Assembly: GCF_024704835.1 (NCBI RefSeq)
Contig: NZ_JAMXBE010000022.1
Coordinates: forward strand, 1-50,528
Source of the DNA: Parapedobacter tibetensis
GTDB lineage: Bacteria; Bacteroidota; Bacteroidia; Sphingobacteriales; Sphingobacteriaceae
DNA length: 50,528 nucleotides
Direction: 5' to 3'
Part shown: piece by piece, positions 6,779 through 15,032 of the stretch
Position numbering within the stretch: the stretch's first letter is position 1
Layout of the letters: each line of letters starts with the position of its first letter
Translations under genes and position numbers: made by a program
The notes under the pieces: generated by a model
Told to the model about the DNA's origin: nothing
The model's input: only the letters and a program-made list of their open reading frames with translations
Databases searched by the model: none

Positions 6779-9700
6779 ATGATAGTAAACATTAATTTTT
6801 GCAGGATCGGGTTGCTGTTCATGGCGATTTCCTTACATGTGGTTGTGGCTTACGCCCAGCAACAAGGAAGGCAAGTGCAAGGGACGGTCCTCGACGAAGG
6901 GCGGCAGCCGGTGCCAGGGGCATCGGTAACCGTAAAAGGTGATGGTACAAGAGGTGCATCCACTGGTGACGATGGACGATTCTCCCTCAGCGTACCGCAA
7001 GGCACACAACTCCTGGTGATCTACAGCGTGGGGTTTGAAACACAGGAAATCGAGGTGGGTGCCAGCCAAACATCCGTAACCGTACAATTGCAACCGACTG
7101 TCTCGGCCCTCGATGAGGTGGTGGTCGTAGGATACGGCATACAAAAAAAAGTGAATCTTACCGGAGCCGTTTCTTCCGTCGATATGAAAGAATTGGAGAG
7201 CAGACCGGTTATAAATGTCGTAGAAGCATTGCAGGGAACGACACCAGGACTAACTATCCAACAAAGTAATTCGCAGCCGGGAAGTCGGCCCGCTATTAAT
7301 ATACGGGGGGTGAACACGTTGAACAACAATGATCCGATGGTAATCATCGACGGTATAATAGGTGATATTCAAAATGTAAATATCAATGATATTGAAAGTA
7401 TATCTGTTCTGAAAGATGCCGCTTCAGCGGCTATCTATGGATCGAGGGCATCCAATGGCGTTATTCTCATCACCACTAAAAAGGGAAGCAAAGGAGCTGC
7501 ACGTGTAGGATATGATTACCTATATGGAGTCCAAACACCGACCTTTATGCCACAGATCGTGGATTCCTGGGTGTACGCCGAATTGAGAAACGAAGCATTA
7601 TTCAATTCGGACCGGCCCCTTCAATTCACATCCGAACAAATAAGAGACTTCAGATTAAGCGGGCCCAACGCTAATTGGATGAAAGAAATATACCGCCCAA
7701 GCTCACCGCAACAGACACATAATCTTTCCCTGTCGGGGGGTAACGACAAGACGACTTATTTAGTTTCGGGTGCCTATACTGATCAGGAAAGTATGCTCCA
7801 GGGACCCGATTATGGGCTTGAGCGTGTTAATTTCCGTACAAATATAGAAACTCAAGTATCCGAACGCTTCAAATTCAACGTGTTAGCAGCCTATGCTCGC
7901 AATACCCTAAGTGATCATGCTTATTGGACAGAATGGATTATCGAACAAGCAACACGTATGCCATCTATATATCCCATAATAGATGCAGAGGGCAATTATA
8001 CGTACCCCAGTGGCAGTAATTCCAATTCCTTGGCCCGATTGGAACAGGGAGGAAGACGTACCAGTTGGAATGACGATTTATCCGGTATTTTAAATGCTGA
8101 ATTGAAAATTGTGGATGGATTGAAGTTGCGGGGAATGATGGGGGCTCAACTATATTATAACCGCCTGAAAGAAAACCGTAAGGCTATACCAGGTTCGGGG
8201 GATCAAGAGAACCGGATGACAAATAGCTCCCAACGTATCCAAAATATCACCTCCAACCTGATTTTATCTTATGATAGAACATGGGGCAAGCATACATTAA
8301 GCTCAATGGGTGGGTATTCATATGAAGGAGGAACGGATAATCGCTTCGAAACCTTCAGGCTCTTGGACGAATCAAATTATGATATCATGGGAGGTGAGCA
8401 GACTTCCAATACCGGTAACCAGGAGTGGCAAACAGAATGGTCCATTTATTCAGCATTTTTCCGTGCGAATTATGATTTTGCCGACAAATACCTGTTTGAG
8501 TTTAATCTTCGTAACGATATTTCATCCAAGTTCCGAAAAGGTAACCGGTCAGCATGGTTTCCTTCCCTATCTGCGGGATGGAGAGTGTCTGAAGAAAGCT
8601 TCTACTCCGAAAGTTTAAAAGATATTCTACCGTCTGCCAAGATCAGGACATCCTGGGGGCTCGTTGGTAACAACCGTATCGCGGACTATCAATACCAAGC
8701 TACTGTCAACGTCTCGCAGGGATATAATTTCGGGGAGACCATGTATCCCGTGGCATCGTTCGATGCCATAAATCCGGATTTGAAATGGGAGACTACACGC
8801 ATGTTCAATATTGGTGCCGACTTGGGCTTCCTGAACAATGCGTTATCCTTTTCGGGAGAATATTATGTGAATGATACCTACGACATCCTTATTGCTATCC
8901 CTGTTCCGGGAGTATTTGGGGGTGGCGCCCCTATCCAGAATGCCGGAAGCGTACAGAACAAGGGGTGGGAATTATCGGCACGTTATCAGTTAAGAACAGG
9001 AAATGTTGATCACACCATCGCTGCCAATTTTTCGGACAGTAAAAACAAGGTTACCGATCTGAAAGGAACATATTGGATTAATGGTTTTGATGTAAACACG
9101 ATTGTACAAGAAGGTTATCCGATAGATTCATATTACGCTTTCCGGTGGGACGGATTTTTTCATACACAAGAGGAAGTAGATCAAGGGCCTCGTTTGGATG
9201 GTATTATACCCAAGCCGGGTGATCTGCGCTACCTGGATAAGAATGGAGATGGGCTTGTCAGGGAAGATGACGATCGTTTCGTATTGGGCAATAGGTTTCC
9301 TCGCTTCTTATATGGTTTCAATTATGCCGCACAGTGGAAAGGTCTTGACTTCTCGATGTTTTGGCAAGGGGTTGGCCAACGTATGGTATGGCTTAGGGGA
9401 GAGTCTGTGGAAGCCTTTCACAACAATAATGAGGGGCCCGTATTTGATTTCCACATCAACCGTTGGACGCCGAACAATCCGAACGCGACTTATCCTCGTT
9501 TGACCTTAGGGGCCGAATCAGCAAACAACGCGGCTAAATCAAATTTCTGGATTGAAGATGCCGCTTATCTACGCCTCAAAAATGTACAGCTTGGCTATAC
9601 CCTACCGGCACGATTGACCGAAAAATTATCAATAGATCGATTCCGTATCTACGCAAGTGTCCATAATGCATTGACAATCTCGGATATGAGGGTAGGTTGG

Positions 9701-9781
9701 GATCCCGAAACAGCTGATGGATCAGGTCGTATCTATCCGGTAAACAGAACGTATTCGATAGGATTGAATGTTAACTTTTAA
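6779..9781 (+). CDS. SusC-family TonB-dependent outer-membrane transporter (mannan locus)
   Basis: The 1000-residue protein has a signal peptide (FMAISLHVVVAYAQ), then a carboxypeptidase-regulatory-like domain (about 30-110: VQGTVLDEGRQPVPGASVTV). The TonB box follows (LDEVVVVGYG), then the plug (VNLTGAVSSVDMKELE, NIRGVNTLNNNDPMVIIDG, ISVLKDAASAAIYGSRASNG), then a 22-strand barrel ending in SIGLNVNF. It lacks an STN domain, which fits GntR control rather than FecR/sigma signalling. It imports mannan oligosaccharides with the SusD protein encoded 11 bp downstream. It follows the MFS gene by 32 bp. Confidence 0.95.
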   Translation: MIVNINFCRIGLLFMAISLHVVVAYAQQQGRQVQGTVLDEGRQPVPGASVTVKGDGTRGASTGDDGRFSLSVPQGTQLLVIYSVGFETQEIEVGASQTSVTVQLQPTVSALDEVVVVGYGIQKKVNLTGAVSSVDMKELESRPVINVVEALQGTTPGLTIQQSNSQPGSRPAINIRGVNTLNNNDPMVIIDGIIGDIQNVNINDIESISVLKDAASAAIYGSRASNGVILITTKKGSKGAARVGYDYLYGVQTPTFMPQIVDSWVYAELRNEALFNSDRPLQFTSEQIRDFRLSGPNANWMKEIYRPSSPQQTHNLSLSGGNDKTTYLVSGAYTDQESMLQGPDYGLERVNFRTNIETQVSERFKFNVLAAYARNTLSDHAYWTEWIIEQATRMPSIYPIIDAEGNYTYPSGSNSNSLARLEQGGRRTSWNDDLSGILNAELKIVDGLKLRGMMGAQLYYNRLKENRKAIPGSGDQENRMTNSSQRIQNITSNLILSYDRTWGKHTLSSMGGYSYEGGTDNRFETFRLLDESNYDIMGGEQTSNTGNQEWQTEWSIYSAFFRANYDFADKYLFEFNLRNDISSKFRKGNRSAWFPSLSAGWRVSEESFYSESLKDILPSAKIRTSWGLVGNNRIADYQYQATVNVSQGYNFGETMYPVASFDAINPDLKWETTRMFNIGADLGFLNNALSFSGEYYVNDTYDILIAIPVPGVFGGGAPIQNAGSVQNKGWELSARYQLRTGNVDHTIAANFSDSKNKVTDLKGTYWINGFDVNTIVQEGYPIDSYYAFRWDGFFHTQEEVDQGPRLDGIIPKPGDLRYLDKNGDGLVREDDDRFVLGNRFPRFLYGFNYAAQWKGLDFSMFWQGVGQRMVWLRGESVEAFHNNNEGPVFDFHINRWTPNNPNATYPRLTLGAESANNAAKSNFWIEDAAYLRLKNVQLGYTLPARLTEKLSIDRFRIYASVHNALTISDMRVGWDPETADGSGRIYPVNRTYSIGLNVNF

Positions 9782-9792
9782 AAAGTAATCAC

Positions 9793-11397
9793 ATGAAAAA
9801 GCACATATTACGCTACACCATAGCAACCGCCATAGCATGTATATTTTTAGTATCCTGCCACGATCTTGACCTTTCCCCGCATGATAGAGAAACGGATATA
9901 GATTACTGGAACAAGCCGGAATCAGCGATTTATATGATCAACAAATGCTATCAAGGGATGAATAATGCAGACGAGGTTCTGTATTCCGATGCGATGACGG
10001 ATAACGCTTATACCAAAGTATCGAATTCGCACAATCAGGCTATAGGCAACGGATCATTTTCTACCGCTGACAATTATGTTCGTTCGGTATGGGATTACCG
10101 TTATTCCGGGATACGCGACTGTAATTTATTGTTAAACAATATACAGTCGGTTCCGGACCTGACCGATGAATTGCGCAATCGTTATATTGGAGAAGCCACA
10201 TTTATCAGAGCATATCATTATTTTGAGCTGTATTCCAAATTCGGTGATATTCCTTATTTCACGGAAGTCATTCCTATTGGCGAATCGAGAATAATAGGGC
10301 GTACTCCTAAATCGGAAGTGATCAACAATTTACTGAACGATTTATCGGTTGTTATAGACAATAATTACCTGCCTGCTTCATACGACGGGCAAAATGTAGG
10401 ACGAATAAACCGTTGGGCTGCTATGGGACTTAAAGCTCGTATCCTGATGTTCGAAGGCGGATCAAGGTATAGTGAGGTTATCCCTATTACCAACAGGATT
10501 ATCACAGAGGGCGGTTTTTCGTTGTTTGGTGACTATGGCGATCTGTTCACGATTCAACATGAAAATAATTCAGAAGTGATGCTGGATGTGCAATACAAGG
10601 CCGTAGATCGGGAGCATTCGGTGCAGTACCATTTCCTGCCACCATCATTAGGAGGGTATTCACAACTTTCACCACTTCAAGCGTTGGTCGACGATTATAT
10701 AACGCTCGATGGGTACACCATACAAGATGCCCCTGCGACCAGCTACGATCCGAACGACCCTTTTGCAAATCGGGATCCACGTTTGGCGGCAACCATTATT
10801 TACACGGGAAATTCGTACACGCTGGCCAACGGGTCAACACATGTAGTGGATAGCCGCAAAGATGCAGCGCCTGATGGTTTTGATTTCTCATCTGATGCTT
10901 CAGCCACAGGGTACTATATCAAGAAATACTGGGACAATACCTATAGGGCTAATCTCATGTCAGGTCTCAATATCATACTGATGCGCTACGCCGATATTTT
11001 ATTGATGCATGCCGAAGCATTGGCGGAGCAAGGTCAACTGGATGCAGCAGAATGGAACCGCACCATACGGTTGATCCGTAGTCGGGCAGGATTTACCGAT
11101 CCAGGGGCTTTGGATTTTCCAGCGACGGGCAACCTTATCGATATCGTTCGTCGCGAACGTCGAAGCGAATTGGCGCTCGAAGGATTGAGACATAAAGATA
11201 TTATACGTTGGGAAACGGCAGAACAGGTGCTTGATGGATGGTGTCACGGTCTTTACACCGGAGATGCAGTGGGTACAGATAACGGTTATGTACGTGTCGA
11301 AAACAGAAATTTCGATGCGGCAAAACACTACCTGTGGCCTATCCCCCAAAATGAAAGAGATTTGAACAACAACCTCACCCAAAATCCGCAATGGTAA
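9793..11397 (+). CDS. SusD/RagB-family surface glycan-binding lipoprotein
   Basis: The 534-residue protein starts with a lipoprotein signal (IACIFLVSCHDLDLSP, lipidated Cys22). SusD-like features are YIGEATFIRAYHYFELYSKFGDIPYFTE (a TPR-like helix region), RADI-type YADILLMHAEALAEQG, LIRSRAGFT, RRERRSELALEGLRHKDIIRW and a terminal LWPIPQNERDLNNNLTQNPQW. The tail is canonical for the family. It forms the lid of the SusC transporter and binds mannan fragments at the cell surface. Its end overlaps the upstream alternative start of the next gene, consistent with an operon. Confidence 0.95.
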   Translation: MKKHILRYTIATAIACIFLVSCHDLDLSPHDRETDIDYWNKPESAIYMINKCYQGMNNADEVLYSDAMTDNAYTKVSNSHNQAIGNGSFSTADNYVRSVWDYRYSGIRDCNLLLNNIQSVPDLTDELRNRYIGEATFIRAYHYFELYSKFGDIPYFTEVIPIGESRIIGRTPKSEVINNLLNDLSVVIDNNYLPASYDGQNVGRINRWAAMGLKARILMFEGGSRYSEVIPITNRIITEGGFSLFGDYGDLFTIQHENNSEVMLDVQYKAVDREHSVQYHFLPPSLGGYSQLSPLQALVDDYITLDGYTIQDAPATSYDPNDPFANRDPRLAATIIYTGNSYTLANGSTHVVDSRKDAAPDGFDFSSDASATGYYIKKYWDNTYRANLMSGLNIILMRYADILLMHAEALAEQGQLDAAEWNRTIRLIRSRAGFTDPGALDFPATGNLIDIVRRERRSELALEGLRHKDIIRWETAEQVLDGWCHGLYTGDAVGTDNGYVRVENRNFDAAKHYLWPIPQNERDLNNNLTQNPQW

Positions 11398-11414
11398 CAT
11401 TTAAACTGAACATT

Positions 11415-12557
11415 ATGAAATACCTATCATTATTAATCGTAGCAACAGCCCTGCTTTTTTGCAGCAGCTGTTCGGACGACTATCAGCTTTCCACGGACTT
11501 TACAGTTCCGACTGAATTGTCGTCGCCGGAAAAAGTAGAAATAGACGTGACGTCGTCAAACAATATCGTGCTGTCATGGAACGGAGGGGGGGCAAGTGAT
11601 GGTTCGTATGTGATATACGAAGTCCTCTTTGCAAAAAAAGGCGACAGCTTCTCCGAACCTGTGGAGAAAATACAAAGCGATTTAGGTGCAAGGCCTCAGT
11701 TAACGTTAACACATGCCACATTAAATGGTATTGCCCGTAAAGCAGGAATAAGCCCGGGCGAGACAGGTGAGGTTTCATGGACAGTCCTCGCCTCGAAAGC
11801 GGGAGATGTCAAAACCGTCGATCTCAGGAACGATATCGAGGTGACACGTGGTGAAGGAATAGACAACATGGCTGATCAGTTGTACTTACATGGCCCAGGG
11901 AATGAAAGCAGTGGAGCGGATGGTTCGTTGTTCCGTAAAGCTTCGGATGGAATTTACATCATCTATTCCCAAGTATCAGGTAGTGGAGACCTCGAACTGA
12001 AAGGAAAAATTGAAGAAGAAGAGTTTGGATACCATTTGGATGGCACGACGCTAAAAGATGGTGCCGGAACAATCCATTTAGCGCCGAATACAAATCCATA
12101 TAGAATAACCGTCGACTTCAATACGCTATCCGTCAAAGCGGAAACAATATCGAATGTTCGATGTATTTGGGGAGCATCGTTCGATGTAATCGGCAATTTA
12201 TCCTATGTTGGTAATGGCAGGTTTTCGGCAACTGATTGTGCCATCAGATTTCTCGATCCGAGCAAACCCGAAACGAACCCTCCGAGCTGGTTAGGCTGGA
12301 TAGAGGAACGGTACTATTTTATCGCTGCAGTAGACGGCGCAGATAGGTGCTGGGGTAGAATGGACGGTGTAAGCCCAGAAAGGCCTACCGGAGGAGAATC
12401 CTTATCTTTCTATGAACTCGGTGAATTTTCGTGGGAGCAATGGGAGCACCTTTGGAAAATGAAAGGAGATCTCGATAATAAAAGCGCCACGATAACCATA
12501 GATACCAACAAAGAAAATCTGAAGGTACATGAATTTTCAGCTATAACTAATCTTTAA
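11415..12557 (+). CDS. SusE/SusF-like surface glycan-binding lipoprotein
   Basis: I chose ATG 11415 because it starts a clean lipoprotein signal (LLIVATALLFCSSCSDDYQL). The Cys-Ser-Asp-Asp start is acidic, as in Bacteroidetes lipoproteins exported to the cell surface. The 380-residue product has an N-terminal SusE-type Ig-like domain at about 30-145 (VEIDVTSSNNIVLSWN, FTVPTELSSPEKV). Two further beta-rich modules follow (DQLYLHGPG..., then RFLDPSKPETNPPSWLGW). It probably helps bind mannan outside the cell. The middle and C-terminal modules are not assigned to named families. A 13-bp hairpin follows before the enzyme genes. Confidence 0.8.
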   Translation: MKYLSLLIVATALLFCSSCSDDYQLSTDFTVPTELSSPEKVEIDVTSSNNIVLSWNGGGASDGSYVIYEVLFAKKGDSFSEPVEKIQSDLGARPQLTLTHATLNGIARKAGISPGETGEVSWTVLASKAGDVKTVDLRNDIEVTRGEGIDNMADQLYLHGPGNESSGADGSLFRKASDGIYIIYSQVSGSGDLELKGKIEEEEFGYHLDGTTLKDGAGTIHLAPNTNPYRITVDFNTLSVKAETISNVRCIWGASFDVIGNLSYVGNGRFSATDCAIRFLDPSKPETNPPSWLGWIEERYYFIAAVDGADRCWGRMDGVSPERPTGGESLSFYELGEFSWEQWEHLWKMKGDLDNKSATITIDTNKENLKVHEFSAITNL

Positions 12558-12564
12558 ACTGGTT

Positions 12565-12603
12565 CCTGTACATATCCTTTACACTGTGGTGGATATGTAC
12601 AGG
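12565..12603. promoter_or_regulatory. Perfect 13-bp inverted repeat between SusE-like and GH76 genes
   Basis: CCTGTACATATCC (12565-12577) and GGATATGTACAGG (12591-12603) pair perfectly around a 13-nt loop. There is no T-tract, so it is not a classical terminator. Each arm contains ATATGTACA or its complement, also found at the candidate GntR site (3109-3117). It could be an mRNA-stabilising or attenuating stem between transporter and enzyme genes, or an internal operator. Confidence 0.65.
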
Positions 12604-12629
12604 GCTTAGTCACAATAAAATAAGGCAAC

Positions 12630-13829
12630 ATGAGAAAAATACTAATTATATTGATAACCGCTCTTATAGCATCATCATGCGATGACGATGTTGAACCCTA
12701 TGTGAAACCCGAGAACGGGGGAACGCAGGCGGGAGAAACTGTACATGCGCATTTGAGGGCTAAGGAAATATTTGATCTGATCAACCAATACTATAAAGCC
12801 GGAGATTTGTTTAGGGAAAATTACCCGGCACAATCCGGAGATGGGACCTATTCGTACCTCTGGCCTTATGATGCAGTGGTAAGTGGTGCGTCCCAACTTC
12901 ATATATTGGGATACAATGTCAGATACGACGATATTGTGGACGGCTTCGAAAAATATTACCGCCAGTCTGCACATGGCAACAATATTGGAGCATATGGTTC
13001 TTCCACAAATGGGAGTGTTGGAGGAGGAACACGTTTTTACGATGACAATGGTATCGTGGGGATCAACTTGATCGAAGCATACCACGCTACACAAGATGCG
13101 AGGTATATCGAGCGTGCGTCCAGGATTGTACCTTTTCTTGAAAGCGGTATTGATAACCACTTAGGTGGGGCATTGTGGTGGAATGAAGATCATCGATATA
13201 ATCCCTCAGCACCCGATGCCAACAAACCTACTTGTTCAAATGGATACGCCACCCTTTTCCTGCTAAAGTATCATGAAGTATGTCCTGAAGCGGAAAAGGC
13301 TGATGTATTAAACTTTGCCGCAGAATTATATAGTTGGCTGCGCGCAAATCTATATGACCCGGATACCAAATGCTATTGGAATGACAAGGCTGCAAATGGT
13401 ACTGTAAATACCCGATTGTGGACCTACAATGCAGCCGTGATGATACAAAATGGCATACGGTTATACGAGATTACAGGGAATAGCCAATACCTGGACGAAG
13501 CAAAAACAACAGCGCAGGGAGCCTATGATTATTTTGTCAGAACGCGTAACGGAATCCTGGCTTATACGGATCACGATCCGTGGTTCAATACCAAATTATT
13601 AAGAGCGTATATTGATTTGGATCCCTACGATGAAAAGGCTAAAAACTACATTGCCACTTATTTCAATTTTATAAACAATGGCTATGATAAAGCCAGAACA
13701 GCTATCGGTTTCTTTTATGAAGACTGGACCGGTGGAAGCCAGGGAAGGTATTATTCATTGCTTATGCAAGGTGCAGTCGTCGAATCTTACGGAGCCTTAG
13801 CAATATATAGAGAAGAAAGCATAAATTGA
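12630..13829 (+). CDS. GH76 endo-alpha-1,6-mannanase, predicted surface lipoprotein
   Basis: The 399-residue protein has a lipoprotein signal (LITALIASSCDDDVEP, Cys17). The acidic CDDDVE start resembles the surface-export signal of Bacteroidetes lipoproteins. The rest is an (alpha/alpha)6 barrel of GH76 type. The catalytic pair is visible as FYDDNGIVG (Asp138-Asp139). Family hallmarks include YLWPYDAVVSG, LGGALWWN, CSNGYATLFLLKYH, LWTYNAAVMIQNG and DPWFNTKLLRAY. GH76 enzymes cut the alpha-1,6-mannan backbone of fungal cell-wall mannan. Acting outside the cell, it would make oligosaccharides for the adjacent SusC/SusD. It is followed almost without gap by a second GH76. Confidence 0.92.
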   Translation: MRKILIILITALIASSCDDDVEPYVKPENGGTQAGETVHAHLRAKEIFDLINQYYKAGDLFRENYPAQSGDGTYSYLWPYDAVVSGASQLHILGYNVRYDDIVDGFEKYYRQSAHGNNIGAYGSSTNGSVGGGTRFYDDNGIVGINLIEAYHATQDARYIERASRIVPFLESGIDNHLGGALWWNEDHRYNPSAPDANKPTCSNGYATLFLLKYHEVCPEAEKADVLNFAAELYSWLRANLYDPDTKCYWNDKAANGTVNTRLWTYNAAVMIQNGIRLYEITGNSQYLDEAKTTAQGAYDYFVRTRNGILAYTDHDPWFNTKLLRAYIDLDPYDEKAKNYIATYFNFINNGYDKARTAIGFFYEDWTGGSQGRYYSLLMQGAVVESYGALAIYREESIN

Positions 13830-13834
13830 ATTAC

Positions 13835-15019
13835 ATGAAGCATGGATTATCATTGGTGTTGGGCTTTTGTCTGTTCATTGTGAGTATAAATGCACAGCAG
13901 AAAAACAGCTATCTCCATCGGGCCGAAGAAACTTTCAGGCTCGTTTGGGATAAGTATCACGTGCCTCAATATGGTTTATTCTCCGAACATTACCCAAAAG
14001 ATCAGCAGACAGACCTGACCTATTTTAACGATGGGAACAAGAAGGCAAAAGCCGTATCTTTCCTATGGCCCTACAGCGGCATGGCATCAGCCATCAACCT
14101 GCTATACGAGTTGGATTCGACCCGCTATGCGGCCATGCACCTACAGATCATCGAAAGTCAGGAAGAATACCTGGACACCACCAGGCTACCCTATGGTTAC
14201 CAGGCTTATCCATCCCGGTTTGAGCAAGTAGACCGGTACTACGATGATAACGGCTTGGTAGGCATCGATTACATCGACGCGTTTGCCGTCACCAAAAACC
14301 CGCTGTACCTGGAACGCGCGAAGCGGGTGTTTGAATTCATCATCAGCGGCTGGGATGATGTGCTGGGAGGCGGTGTCACGTGGCTGGAAGGCGTTCGCGA
14401 CCAGAAGCCGGCATGCTCGAATGGTAAGGCGACGGTACTCGCACTGAAAATACATCAGCAGACGCAGGACGAGTACTACCTCACATGGGGGCTTAAGTTC
14501 TACAATTGGATGTACACCCATCTGCGCGACAGCAGTGGCATTTACTGGAACGACATGAAAACTGCGGACCGATCGGTATTGAAAACTGCTTGGACATACA
14601 ACACGGGTACAATGCTGCAAGCTGCCGTGGCGTTATATAAAGCCACCGGAGACCCAGCTTTTCTGGAAGAAGCACAGTATCTTGCCAAGGGATCGTTTGA
14701 TTTTTTCGGAAAGCCCATGGAAGACGGGCGTACGTCCATACTGGATGTACCCTGGTTCACCACGGTATTGTTCCGCGGCTATCAGGATTTGTTTGCGGTA
14801 GATGGCAACCCGGCTTACGTAGATGCGATCATGGCCAACGTGAACTATGCCTACGAACATGCCCGCGACAGGAACGGGCTATTCTATGCCGACTGGAATG
14901 GCGAAAAAGACGAGTGGTACACGCCCAAATGGTTGCTTGACCAGGCCTGTATTCCCGAACTTTATGCCCGCTTCGCACAAATTGAGCGGCATCGCGCATC
15001 ATGGACAACTGAAAAATAA
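13835..15019 (+). CDS. GH76 endo-alpha-1,6-mannanase, predicted periplasmic
   Basis: I chose ATG 13835, 5 bp after the previous stop, because it opens a normal cleavable signal peptide (LSLVLGFCLFIVSINAQQ) with no lipobox Cys. The 394-residue protein repeats the GH76 layout: FLWPYSGMASAINLLYEL, RYYDDNGLVGIDYIDAF with the catalytic Asp137-Asp138 pair, GGGVTWLEG, CSNGKATVLALKIHQQ, AWTYNTGTMLQAAVALY and PWFTTVLFRGY. It differs clearly from the first GH76, so it is not a recent duplicate. The probable division of labour is surface backbone cutting by the first enzyme and periplasmic trimming of imported oligosaccharides by this one (inference from signal types). Confidence 0.92.
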   Translation: MKHGLSLVLGFCLFIVSINAQQKNSYLHRAEETFRLVWDKYHVPQYGLFSEHYPKDQQTDLTYFNDGNKKAKAVSFLWPYSGMASAINLLYELDSTRYAAMHLQIIESQEEYLDTTRLPYGYQAYPSRFEQVDRYYDDNGLVGIDYIDAFAVTKNPLYLERAKRVFEFIISGWDDVLGGGVTWLEGVRDQKPACSNGKATVLALKIHQQTQDEYYLTWGLKFYNWMYTHLRDSSGIYWNDMKTADRSVLKTAWTYNTGTMLQAAVALYKATGDPAFLEEAQYLAKGSFDFFGKPMEDGRTSILDVPWFTTVLFRGYQDLFAVDGNPAYVDAIMANVNYAYEHARDRNGLFYADWNGEKDEWYTPKWLLDQACIPELYARFAQIERHRASWTTEK

Positions 15020-15032
15020 ACGGATAATAAAT

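Noticed and set aside
12565-12603. Rho-independent terminator
   Set aside because: The stem is strong but no T-run follows on either strand, and genes on both sides are co-directional parts of one locus.
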